IMG/VR virus record: IMGVR_UViG_3300030101_004471
Location: 1-45,034 of that record
Length of the DNA: 45,034 nt
Strand: one strand, 5' to 3'
DNA from: a virus
The position numbers and the translations under genes are program-made. Under the pieces are notes generated by a model. The model was not told the origin of the DNA, ran no database searches, and saw nothing but the letters and a program-made list of their open reading frames with translations. Of this stretch, positions 23,193 through 31,718 are shown one piece after another (positions within the stretch are counted from its first letter, which is position 1; each line of letters starts with the position of its first letter).

Positions 23193-23572
23193 TGGCTAGT
23201 GAACTTAGAGTAAACACCCTCAAAGATGCGAGCGGGAACAACAGCATTGCCACCAGCTTTGTTGCACAGGGCAGTGCGAAGGCGTGGATAGGATGGGTTT
23301 ATTCATCTAGTGATATTGTCATATCAGACAGCTTTAATATTAGTGGCTCCACGGACACGGGAACAGGAGATGCACAATTTTCGTTAAGCAACGCTATGGG
23401 GAGTTCGGGTGGCGCATCCGCTGTTGCAGGTTCAAACCATTCAGCAACCGGAAATATTCTTGTTGATAAGGACAGTGCTTCTGCTTTTGCTAACAGGTTG
23501 TTTAACAGTAGTTCAGCCGCAGAAGATTCTAGTGGGAATTTCTCAATGACTATTCACGGAGACCTCGCATGA
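23192..23572 (+). CDS. GDLA-family fibre cassette 6
   Basis: 126 residues. The head is MASELRVNTLKDASGNNS, then QGSAKAWIGW, core DSFNISGSTDTGTGDAQFSL, a Ser/Ala-rich variable part and HGDLA. It closes the second group of three cassettes and is coupled through its junction box to the larger fibre gene at 23569. Confidence 0.72.
   Translation: MASELRVNTLKDASGNNSIATSFVAQGSAKAWIGWVYSSSDIVISDSFNISGSTDTGTGDAQFSLSNAMGSSGGASAVAGSNHSATGNILVDKDSASAFANRLFNSSSAAEDSSGNFSMTIHGDLA
23558..23570 (+). repeat. GDLA junction box 6
   Basis: Identical 13-bp GGAGACCTCGCAT; the ATG inside it starts the 359-residue fibre gene, again showing that the box is kept beyond the cassette family. Confidence 0.85.
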
Positions 23573-24648
23573 GTAAGGCAGCAGAACTTGCCGCACTGAT
23601 TGGTTCTCAGACGGCGTTGTCGAACAGAAACATTATTATCAACGGTGCGATGCAGGTGGCGCAGAGGGCAACAAGCACAACTGGGTTAGGAGCATCTGCC
23701 GGTTATCATACTGTAGACCGTATTCAGATGCTTGTTGGTTCAGACGCAACCGCAGGTAGATTTACCATGTCACAGTCAAGCGTGACAGATTTGGCTGGGT
23801 TTTCAAATGCCACTAAGTTGCAATGCACCACAGCAGACACCAGCATAGCAGCAGGAGAAGCATGTATTTTTCAAACTACTTTCGAAGGTCAAAACCTCCA
23901 GAGATTATTAAACACATCGACATCTAGCAAAGCATTTACAGTTTCTTTTTATGCTAAAGCAAACGAAAGTCGTGCAGTTGTTTTAGAGGTAAGAACGTCT
24001 CACGGCACTAACAGGCAGATTGCTAAACTGTTTACCATCACATCATCGTGGCAAAGATTTACGTTTAACGTGCCAGCCGCAACAAGTGGTATGCAGTTCG
24101 GTGATGATAATACCAATGACTTGCAGCTTAACTTTTGGCAACACGCTGGCTCTACTTTTACTGGCGGTACTCTAAGTACAGACTGGGCGGCTGCAAACAA
24201 TGCCAATCGTGCAGTAGGAATAGGTAGTTTGTTTGCGTCGACTAGTAATTTCTTTGAAATCACTGGAATTCAACTTGAGGTTGGCGAACAGGCCACGCCG
24301 TTTGAGCATCGGTCCTTTGCGGATGAGTTGCAGAAGTGTAAGAGGTATTTTCAAACTTATAATGAGCCTCCTGCGAGGGGGGTAACGTCCGGTGGCAGTA
24401 CGGATAGAATGGCATTTATGTTGCCTGTAACTATGAGAGCCGCGCCATCAGTGACGATTAGTGGAACTCTTAATTGGTATGACGGCGCGGCTCTTGGGAC
24501 AATAACATCTTTTTCAGCCACCTATACAGAACCACATTCTGTAGAATTTGATGCTAATTTTGCCACCGGCAGTTCATCAGCAGGTAGAGGCATGGTCATA
24601 TACAATGCTGACGATACCGGAACTTTGAACATGGATGCGGAATTGTGA
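23569..24648 (+). CDS. Tail fibre with carbohydrate-binding-like domain
   Basis: 359 residues. The head ALSNRNIIINGAMQVAQRAT (about 16-35), GYHTVDRIQM, the long jelly-roll-like middle (LLNTSTSSKAFTVSFYAKAN; SSWQRFTFNVP) and ITGIQLEVGEQATPFEHRSF (about 232-251) are characteristic of a tail-fibre family widespread in marine phages that resembles carbohydrate-binding modules. After FADELQKCKRYFQTY a variable C-terminal domain follows, probably the receptor-contacting part. Confidence 0.85.
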   Translation: MSKAAELAALIGSQTALSNRNIIINGAMQVAQRATSTTGLGASAGYHTVDRIQMLVGSDATAGRFTMSQSSVTDLAGFSNATKLQCTTADTSIAAGEACIFQTTFEGQNLQRLLNTSTSSKAFTVSFYAKANESRAVVLEVRTSHGTNRQIAKLFTITSSWQRFTFNVPAATSGMQFGDDNTNDLQLNFWQHAGSTFTGGTLSTDWAAANNANRAVGIGSLFASTSNFFEITGIQLEVGEQATPFEHRSFADELQKCKRYFQTYNEPPARGVTSGGSTDRMAFMLPVTMRAAPSVTISGTLNWYDGAALGTITSFSATYTEPHSVEFDANFATGSSSAGRGMVIYNADDTGTLNMDAEL

Positions 24649-24650
24649 AT

Positions 24651-24833
24651 ATGAATGAGATGAGTATTACAAGCGCACAATATTTCGTGAACCTTTCAAG
24701 TGAAAATGCGGGGATTAAATGCACCGTTGATGGTGAGGAAGTGTATGTACCCCTCGCTTCGGGCAACCGTCATTATGACGAAATCATGCGACAGGTCGCA
24801 GCCGGTGAACTGACCATTGCGGACGCTGACTAA
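24651..24833 (+). CDS. Small tail-region protein
   Basis: 60 residues when started at the ATG two bases after the previous stop; a GTG at 24645 overlapping that stop is an alternative. It is a compact alpha/beta protein with TVDGEEVYVPLASGNRHYDE and the C-terminal AAGELTIADAD. Short proteins of this kind occur beside tail-fibre genes. Function unknown. Its stop overlaps the next ATG (TAATG). Confidence 0.6.
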   Translation: MNEMSITSAQYFVNLSSENAGIKCTVDGEEVYVPLASGNRHYDEIMRQVAAGELTIADAD

Positions 24834-25855
24834 TGTTTGCCGCAGGCAGCTTTTCGGAGGAGCCGTTTGGTTTCCAGTATGGCCTTGCGCCGAAATCTGG
24901 CACAGCTTCGCTTTCAGGTAATTTTACGCAGACAAGCGGCGCAATCTTCATAGGCTCTGGCGTGTCCGAGATGATTGGGACCGCCACTGCTGTAAACGTA
25001 GGCGTCGGCATTCTTGTAGGCACTTCTTCCGTATCGTCAAACTTTACCGAGTCAGCCGCTGGTATTGGCTTGTTTAGCGGAGTATCTTCGCAGCAGGCTA
25101 ACTTTACCAAGACTTCAGCAGGCACGCGGCTGCGGCTTGGAGACTCAACTCAATCCTTTAACTTTATTAAAACGTCAGCAGGCACGCGCATCCAAACAGC
25201 GGCGGCAACCAAGTCTGCGAACTTTACACAGACCTCCACGGCATCCGCTACGCTGGTAGATTCAGCTACAATGTCATCAGTGCTGGAGCAGACTAGCGTT
25301 GGCACTCGTATACAGATTGACTCTGCCACGATGTCGGCACTGCTTAATCAAACAAGCACGGGAGTTTTGATACTTAGCAATACCGCCGAGCTTAGTGCCA
25401 TATCAACCGCTCTGTATGCGGGTATTGGTATCCTTGTTGGTGTATCCACAGTATCGTCAAACTTCACGCAAAGCAGTGCTGCTGTTCGTGTTATTTCTGG
25501 AGTTTCAACACAAGACTTCAACGCAACGCAAACCAGCCAAGGCACTCGTCTTCGCACCGCTGACGCCGATCTTTCTGCGCTGTTCGAGCAAACTGGCATA
25601 GGCACCCGAATACAAACAGCCTCATCTGACCAAGAGTTCGGATTCACACAAGACACTTTTGGAGGGCTGATAATACCGGGGGCTTCAGATATTGTGTTCT
25701 TGATGGTACAATCTACAAACGGTGAATTGAAATTTGTGGAAATCAACGCCGGAGAAACTCCTGAAACGTGGTCTGATATTACGCACACTGGCGGCACTTG
25801 GACCGACGTAGATGCAAACACTAACTCACAGACTTGGACAGAAACGGTGAACTAA
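24833..25855 (+). CDS. Virion protein with thirteen exact 20-residue repeats
   Basis: 340 residues. After a 27-residue leader, residues 28-287 consist of thirteen consecutive units of exactly 20 residues with no insertion or deletion, of the type SANFTQTSxGTRIQTAxATM (Phe/Leu at position 4, Thr-Gln or Glu-Gln at 5-6, Ile/Leu at 13). The C-terminus (288-340) has Trp-containing repeats (ETWSDI, GTWTDV, QTWTE). The strict period suggests a beta-solenoid, one coil per repeat, as the shaft of a fibre or spike. No catalytic motif is visible. Confidence 0.75.
   Translation: MFAAGSFSEEPFGFQYGLAPKSGTASLSGNFTQTSGAIFIGSGVSEMIGTATAVNVGVGILVGTSSVSSNFTESAAGIGLFSGVSSQQANFTKTSAGTRLRLGDSTQSFNFIKTSAGTRIQTAAATKSANFTQTSTASATLVDSATMSSVLEQTSVGTRIQIDSATMSALLNQTSTGVLILSNTAELSAISTALYAGIGILVGVSTVSSNFTQSSAAVRVISGVSTQDFNATQTSQGTRLRTADADLSALFEQTGIGTRIQTASSDQEFGFTQDTFGGLIIPGASDIVFLMVQSTNGELKFVEINAGETPETWSDITHTGGTWTDVDANTNSQTWTETVN
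24914..25693 (+). repeat. Thirteen in-frame 60-bp repeats
   Basis: The thirteen 20-residue units occupy 780 bp. Nucleotide identity between units is low except for local blocks such as TCAGCAGGCACGCG, found twice at 25117 and 25168, so most units are old and held by structural constraint. Confidence 0.75.
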
Positions 25856-26668
25856 ATGGCTTCTACATACACGGCCAACCTTGGCATAGAAAAACCCGGC
25901 TCTGGCGAACAAGCAGGTACTTGGGGTACAACAACCAATACCAACTTTGACATTATAGATCGTGCAATTAATGGTGTTTTTGCTCTTTCTTTGTCCGGAA
26001 CTACAACTACTCTAACAACGACTGATGGGGCGCTTTCTAACGGCGGTTATAAGGTTCTCGTGCTTGGTGGAAGTCCTAGTGGCACAAACACCATCACCAT
26101 TGACCCCAATGACCAAGACAAAGTCTACTTAGTCAAAAATTCATCTGGGCAAACCGCAACTTTTACACAAGGTTCTGGCAGCGACGCATCCATCATAGAT
26201 GGCGAAACAGCGTGGATTTTTGCTGATGGCGCGGGTAGTGGGGCGGCGGTTCAAAAAGCCAGTTTCATACCTGATATTGTAGGTGACCAAACTCCCCAGC
26301 TAGGTGGAATGCTGGATGTAAATGGCAACTCAATTGGCGACGGCACTCTTGAGTTGTTGAAATTTTCTGAAACAGGCAGCGCGGTAAACGAATTTACAAT
26401 CACTAACGCTGCGACAGGCAACCCCCCGCAACTGTCAGCCACAGGCGATGACACTAACATCAACCTTAAACTAGCTGGAAAAGGTTCTGGCAAGTTAGAG
26501 CTTGCTTCTGATCTTCAGATCAACGGAACTACAAACAACTGGACTATTGAAGTGGACTCCGACGATCATCTGTTGTTCAAATACAACGGCACCGCTGTGT
26601 TTGCTCTTCAAGATAACGGCAAAGTGATCGCAGCAGAAGATATCACGGCGTTCGGCACGCCGACTTAG
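25856..26668 (+). CDS. Tail fibre-like structural protein
   Basis: 270 residues. The start STYTANLGIEKPGSGEQAGT, then TTNTNFDIIDRAING (about 28-42), is the standard opening of a fibre family common in cyanophages and other marine phages. The middle is beta and the C-terminus holds short repeats ending WTIEVDSDDHLLFKYNGTAV. Probably an accessory fibre or a tail-tip connector. Confidence 0.8.
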   Translation: MASTYTANLGIEKPGSGEQAGTWGTTTNTNFDIIDRAINGVFALSLSGTTTTLTTTDGALSNGGYKVLVLGGSPSGTNTITIDPNDQDKVYLVKNSSGQTATFTQGSGSDASIIDGETAWIFADGAGSGAAVQKASFIPDIVGDQTPQLGGMLDVNGNSIGDGTLELLKFSETGSAVNEFTITNAATGNPPQLSATGDDTNINLKLAGKGSGKLELASDLQINGTTNNWTIEVDSDDHLLFKYNGTAVFALQDNGKVIAAEDITAFGTPT

Positions 26669-26677
26669 GGGGCATAG

Positions 26678-27484
26678 ATGGGTGTTAATGGCGGAGCAGG
26701 AAACGAGATTTCTTTCTCGGATTTACAAACTTTTTACGGCGGATCAAACCCGATTAGTTTGTCGGAATACTATCGCGGGGGAAGTGAGGTTCCCGGCGAA
26801 CAAGTGACGGCGCAAGCTAATACCAGTGGCACTTCGGATCAAACAATCGGCGAGTTCACTGCGGACGTGACCAGTACCAGCACCTTCACAGGCTCCTTAG
26901 GAAATGTCACTTCTAGAGCGATTGGCACTCCGCCGCAAAACTACACTGTGACTGCCGCTGATGCAGTGATACAAATAATCGGGGACACTGCTGATGGTGG
27001 GGGGACGAGCGGCGGCGGTGTGACCGTTAGGCACAAAATAAACAGCGGAACTGAAATATCGCAGAATGGTTTTGACAGCACTCAAAATGGCGCGTCTGTA
27101 AGCATCAGTTATTACACTGGCCCAGCCGCCAGCGGCGCGACAGGAAACGGAACTAACAACGGCACCCTTTCTGCTGGTGACGTAGTTAACTACACTTTTA
27201 ATTCAGGTGAGGGAGGGTCTGGCGTATACTCTCGCCGTCGAGCTTCTGTCACAACACATGATGTGGACTTTACTAACAATAGCTCTGTAACTATTACCAC
27301 AACATCTGGCTCGACGGGCGGCGCACAATCTTATACGGCGGGGCAAACTCGCAAAGTCAAAAACGACGAATCTACCAATAGCTATGTGCTTGGATATGAC
27401 GCCGTCAACGGTAACACCAACGTGCCAGCATCCGGCACAATCAACATGGATGTGTTCAATGCGCCGGGGACGCCCACGCCATAA
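26678..27484 (+). CDS. Beta-rich virion protein with GGSNPISLSEYYRG motif
   Basis: 268 residues. The N-terminal motif ISFSDLQTFYGGSNPISLSE followed by YYRGG (about 11-35) is a recognisable opening of tail-associated proteins in marine phages and probably docks the protein to the tail. The rest is a low-charge Gly/Ser/Thr/Asn-rich beta protein with variable sequence. An AGGGGG site is present. Its stop overlaps the next gene's start. Confidence 0.7.
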   Translation: MGVNGGAGNEISFSDLQTFYGGSNPISLSEYYRGGSEVPGEQVTAQANTSGTSDQTIGEFTADVTSTSTFTGSLGNVTSRAIGTPPQNYTVTAADAVIQIIGDTADGGGTSGGGVTVRHKINSGTEISQNGFDSTQNGASVSISYYTGPAASGATGNGTNNGTLSAGDVVNYTFNSGEGGSGVYSRRRASVTTHDVDFTNNSSVTITTTSGSTGGAQSYTAGQTRKVKNDESTNSYVLGYDAVNGNTNVPASGTINMDVFNAPGTPTP

Positions 27485-29811
27485 TGCCACTAACTAAGCT
27501 ACAATTCAGACCCGGCATTAACCAAGAGGTTACTTCGTATTCTAACGAGGGTGGCTGGCGTGACTGTGACAAAATCCGTTTTCGTATGGGCTATCCAGAA
27601 AAGCTAGGCGGCTGGGAGAAGCTAACATCGTCAACATATCTTGGATCTGCACGGGCGCTGCATAACTGGATCGCGCTGGATGGCTCGAACTACCTTGGCG
27701 TCGGAACACATCTGAAATACTACATTGAAGAAGGTGGTGGCTTTAACGACATTACGCCCCTTCGCTTGACCACTAGCGCGGGTGATGTGACATTCTCTGC
27801 CTCTACCAGCAAAAACTTTAAATCAGTATCAACGGCTGGAAGCAACGATAGCACAATAGTTACTGTTACAGAGATTGGACACGGTGCGGTTGAAAATGAT
27901 TTTGTCACATTCAGTGGTGTTGATGCCGCCGGTCTTGGTAGTGGCGGTAATATTACTAAAGATATCCTAGAGGCAGAACATAAGATAACGGCAGTTATCG
28001 ACGCTAGTACCTATGAAATAACGCTGGGTGTAGCGGCGGGTTCTACGTCATTAATTGCAAGTTCGAGTGATTCTGCAAATGGAAACACGGGGAGCGGCAC
28101 TGTTGCAGCTTATCAAATTAATGTCGGCCTAGACGCGACGGTTGGCGGCACAGGTTGGGGCGCAGGTTTATACGGTGGTGTGTCAGCGGGAGCTTCAGAG
28201 GCCGCCATCAACGAGGGTGGAACTTTTTCAAATTCCGATACAACTTTAACAGTAAGTGGCGGCCACGGAATTGTTGCTAGCGATTTTATTCTTGTCGATA
28301 GCGAAATTATGAAGGTCACCAATGTATCGACTAATGATTTAACCGTTGTTCGCGCTCATGCGGGCACAGGGGCGGACAGCAATGTAAACACAGCAGGTCA
28401 CGGTGGCAGTAACGACGTTCTCACTCAAGCTGACGGCACCACCATAACAGTGAATACGGTAACTTCAAATGTCGCAACAGACGCTGTTACACATGCCGAC
28501 AGTTCTACGGTGACTCTTGTTAAAGGCAACGCCAGCGCAGCTAACGATTATTTTGGCTGGGGTGATGCGGCATCTGGTGGCCTGACAACAACTACACAGA
28601 TACGTCTGTGGTCACACGATAACTTCGGTGAAGATCTGCTGATTAATGCACGAGACAGCAATATCTTCTATTGGGACCGTTCTACCAATTTGTCTAGTCG
28701 AGCGGTGGAACTTAGTGCATTTGGCGGAAGTGGTTCTCGTAGTGTCCCCAGAGTAGCAAAACAAATACTTGTTTCTGATCAGGACCGTCATGTAATTGCT
28801 TTTGGGTGTGACTCCAAAGGTGGGTCTAGTGATACTCAAGGTGATGGAGTACAAGACCCCCTTTTAATCCGGTTTTCTACTCAAGAAAGCGCAACCTTGT
28901 GGTTCCCAGACACTACAAATACCGCGGGTAGTCTCAGGCTTGGCGCGGGCTCCACTTTTGTTCAAGCGGTAGAAACAAAAAGAGAAATACTGGTTTACAC
29001 GGACACCGCTTTGTTTTCTATGCGATTCATCGGCGGAGATTTTGTCTTTGGCCTGTCTCAGCTAGCTTCAAACATAACCATAGCGGGGCCTCAAGCTGCG
29101 GCGTCCACAGAAGATGTTGTGTTTTGGATGGGTATCGACAACTTTTACGTGTATGCGGGTCGCACCCAACAACTGCCTTGCACAGTAAAAGAAAAAGTTT
29201 TCAACGATTTCAACACTTCGGAAGCGGATAAAATTGTCTCCGGTGTAAATTCAGAGTTTTCCGAGGTGTTTTGGTTCTATCCCTCTGCGTCTTCTACGGA
29301 TAATGACCGATACGTTGTATACAACTATGGAGAGAAAGTTTGGTACTTTGGTACTTTAGCTAGAACGGCGTGGTTGGACCGCGGCACGCGGTCCTTCCCG
29401 ATAGCTGCGGGCAGTCAATTTCTCTACAACCATGAGATCGGTTTTGATGATGACGGCTCCGCGATGACCGCTTTTATTGAATCTGCGGGCATAGACATAG
29501 GAGACGGGGACCAGTTTTCATTTATTCGACGGATAGTTCCTGACTTAACTTTTATCGGCTCTACCTCGTTAAGCGCTCCACAAGCTGTGTTCACCATAAA
29601 ATCAAGGCGCTTCCCCGGAGCGGATTTTAGCGACACTTCGTCAGGCACCACGGTGCAAACAGCTAGCGCCCCGGTTGAAACTTACACGGAACAATTACAC
29701 GTGCGGTCAAGGGGCCGGTCTTTTGCTCTACGTGTAGAGAGCACGGCTCTCGGCACTAAATGGAAACTGGGAAGCCCAAGGGTAGACTTGCGGCCTGACG
29801 GGAGACGGTAA
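27484..29811 (+). CDS. Tail nozzle/hub protein (P22 gp10- or T7 gp12-like)
   Basis: 775 residues. The opening QFRPGINQEVTSYSNEGGWR then IRFRMGYPEKLGGWE (about 7-45) is the signature of podovirus tail nozzle proteins of marine phages; a beta-propeller-like body follows, including FWMGIDNFYVYAGRTQQLP (about 547-565) and VYNYGEKVWYFGTLARTAW. An inserted Thr/Ser-rich domain occupies about 95-330. The protein would close the lower end of the short tail. It overlaps the preceding gene and has no clear ribosome-binding site. Confidence 0.82.
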   Translation: MPLTKLQFRPGINQEVTSYSNEGGWRDCDKIRFRMGYPEKLGGWEKLTSSTYLGSARALHNWIALDGSNYLGVGTHLKYYIEEGGGFNDITPLRLTTSAGDVTFSASTSKNFKSVSTAGSNDSTIVTVTEIGHGAVENDFVTFSGVDAAGLGSGGNITKDILEAEHKITAVIDASTYEITLGVAAGSTSLIASSSDSANGNTGSGTVAAYQINVGLDATVGGTGWGAGLYGGVSAGASEAAINEGGTFSNSDTTLTVSGGHGIVASDFILVDSEIMKVTNVSTNDLTVVRAHAGTGADSNVNTAGHGGSNDVLTQADGTTITVNTVTSNVATDAVTHADSSTVTLVKGNASAANDYFGWGDAASGGLTTTTQIRLWSHDNFGEDLLINARDSNIFYWDRSTNLSSRAVELSAFGGSGSRSVPRVAKQILVSDQDRHVIAFGCDSKGGSSDTQGDGVQDPLLIRFSTQESATLWFPDTTNTAGSLRLGAGSTFVQAVETKREILVYTDTALFSMRFIGGDFVFGLSQLASNITIAGPQAAASTEDVVFWMGIDNFYVYAGRTQQLPCTVKEKVFNDFNTSEADKIVSGVNSEFSEVFWFYPSASSTDNDRYVVYNYGEKVWYFGTLARTAWLDRGTRSFPIAAGSQFLYNHEIGFDDDGSAMTAFIESAGIDIGDGDQFSFIRRIVPDLTFIGSTSLSAPQAVFTIKSRRFPGADFSDTSSGTTVQTASAPVETYTEQLHVRSRGRSFALRVESTALGTKWKLGSPRVDLRPDGRR

Positions 29812-30041
29812 TGGCGCAGATTGAAGTTCCCGCTCCAAGACTTCCAGAGGCTCCCGAAGAGTACGATTCGGCATATATGCAGGATCTGATTCGAGCCTTG
29901 GAAGTTTTTATCTCCCAAGAAAGAACTCCGGGGCAAATTCGTGGAACGGCCATAACTTTGACTAACCTGCCCACCAGCTCCGCGGGTTTGGAAACTGGAG
30001 CCTTGTTCAACGATAGTGGAACAGTGAAGATTGTTACTTAA
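29811..30041 (+). CDS. Small conserved tail-region protein
   Basis: 76 residues: a Pro-rich N-terminus (EVPAPRLPEAPEEYD), a helix (YMQDLIRALEVFISQE, 22-37) and a beta end with TNLPTSSAGLETGALFND. It overlaps the nozzle gene by one base and carries a GGGAG site. Proteins with this plan recur after nozzle genes in marine podoviruses; the precise role is unknown. Confidence 0.72.
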   Translation: MAQIEVPAPRLPEAPEEYDSAYMQDLIRALEVFISQERTPGQIRGTAITLTNLPTSSAGLETGALFNDSGTVKIVT

Positions 30042-30065
30042 TAAAAAGTAAGGTAAGATTCGGCC

Positions 30066-31718
30066 ATGGGACAATCTGCTCAGAAACAAGACATGCTCAG
30101 CGTACCGTCAGGTGGTATCGCTGATTTTTACATGTCCGACGAAGATATTGCTATAATCGAGCAGGAAGAGGCGCAAAAAGCCTTTGGTTCTGAAGGGGTT
30201 GCCGCTTTTGACGATGTGGCCAAGAAAATGGCCTCTTACGGTCGTTTCGGCGATGATCGCATCGTGCACGTTGAAAGCGGCGAGATCGTCGTGCCGCGGG
30301 CCCTGATCGAACAAAGCCCTGAACTGAAAGAGTCTATCTTTTCGCACCTTCGGGAGCAGGGCGTTGAGGATCCCGAGCGGTATGTCGTGGGTTCGTCGGC
30401 CAACAGCTTGAACCCTGAGACGGGCCTGCCGGAGTTCTTTTTGAGCAAGATCGTAAAAGGCGTGAAGAAGGCTATTGGCAGCGTCGGCAAGGTTTTGAAG
30501 AAAGTCGCGCCGGTTGTCCTGCCGATTGCATTGTCGATGACGCCCCTCGGCCCTGTATATGGCGCAGCCGTGGGTTCAGGCATTGGAACTTTAATGCAGG
30601 GCGGCAACGCAGAAGACGCCTTGAAAAACGCTGTTATCGCAGGCGGTACAGGTGCGCTGTTTAAAGGATTTACTGGGAAGGGGTCCTTTGGCGAGAACGT
30701 CAGCGCAGCCTTTTCTGACCCTGCGGGACGTTTTAGTCAGACACTTTCCGGGGACGGGGGTTTCTTTGGCGACTATAAGCCCGTGACCGCTCCGTCCACT
30801 GATGCTGGGCCTTTTGCAAGCGTTGACACGAATCAACCCCCAAAGATCTCGGCCCTCGAATCTATACAACAGACCATAATGCCGGATAAGGTCACCACGG
30901 CGGATGCTCTCAAACAGATGGGGGTTAATCCGGCAGAAGCCAATGCTACTCAACTTGAAATTGCTAAGGAGATGGCCGCAGAACAGTCCCCGGGCTTCAT
31001 CCGTCGTTTCGGCCCTAGCATAGCTTTGGCCGGTCTCGCAGCGGGTTCCGCAGGATTCTTTGACGCCCCCGAGGTAGAAGAGGTGGAGTATGATACGGGC
31101 GCTGACCTTCTAGCTCAAAATCGAGAGAAGTATGGATCTCCGGCAGAGCAGTTGAGATATATCACGGATTACAACCCGTTTGTACCACCCCCGGCTAGAA
31201 GAGAACCCGTCATTCAAGCTGCTGAAGGCGGCGTCATAGGCGGGTTACGCGGCCTTGCAGAGTATTCTGAAGATGTAGTCGGCAATTTAAACGACATGAT
31301 GTATGGCGGGCAGGGGACAAGCGGGAATGTCTTCAACCGACCGACTCTTGGCGTAGGATTTGGTAATATACCAATGCCCGTGAGGCCCGGAGGTGAAACG
31401 GGAATACAGCCTCGGCCCCTGATGGGCGGGGGTCCTGACACGATGTTAAAAGGTCTGGGCTCTCTGGGTTCCAATGTCTTCACTGATGCGCTCTACGCCG
31501 CAGAGGGCGGTGAGATATTCCCCCGCCGCACCGGCGGTATCATGCCAGACGAGGGCGTTCCAAACGAGGACAGCGTCAGGGCCATGCTAATGCCGGGTGA
31601 GTTTGTGATGACCACCGATGCCGTCAAAGGTCTTGGAAACGGAGACAATGAGCAAGGCATCCGCAAAATGTACGATATGATGCGCGGTCTTGAGGCTAAA
31701 GGAAGGGCGATGGCGTAA
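30066..31718 (+). CDS. Internal virion/ejection-type protein
   Basis: 550 residues. A charged N-terminal region (1-120) is followed by an amphipathic and hydrophobic block (about 128-177, VLKKVAPVVLPIALSMTPLG then GAAVGSGIGTLM) that could insert into the host membrane, then a Pro/Gly-rich middle and the C-terminal EDSVRAMLMPGEFVMTTDAV (about 501-520). Gly-Gly motifs AAEGGVIGG and AAEGGEIFP occur. The position after the nozzle and before three other large proteins fits a DNA-ejection complex. Function inferred from context. Confidence 0.68.
   Translation: MGQSAQKQDMLSVPSGGIADFYMSDEDIAIIEQEEAQKAFGSEGVAAFDDVAKKMASYGRFGDDRIVHVESGEIVVPRALIEQSPELKESIFSHLREQGVEDPERYVVGSSANSLNPETGLPEFFLSKIVKGVKKAIGSVGKVLKKVAPVVLPIALSMTPLGPVYGAAVGSGIGTLMQGGNAEDALKNAVIAGGTGALFKGFTGKGSFGENVSAAFSDPAGRFSQTLSGDGGFFGDYKPVTAPSTDAGPFASVDTNQPPKISALESIQQTIMPDKVTTADALKQMGVNPAEANATQLEIAKEMAAEQSPGFIRRFGPSIALAGLAAGSAGFFDAPEVEEVEYDTGADLLAQNREKYGSPAEQLRYITDYNPFVPPPARREPVIQAAEGGVIGGLRGLAEYSEDVVGNLNDMMYGGQGTSGNVFNRPTLGVGFGNIPMPVRPGGETGIQPRPLMGGGPDTMLKGLGSLGSNVFTDALYAAEGGEIFPRRTGGIMPDEGVPNEDSVRAMLMPGEFVMTTDAVKGLGNGDNEQGIRKMYDMMRGLEAKGRAMA

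Noticed and set aside
19098-23572. Diversity-generating retroelement acting on the fibre cassettes
   Set aside because: No reverse transcriptase, template repeat or adenine-biased variable repeat was seen; whole-cassette exchange explains the pattern better.
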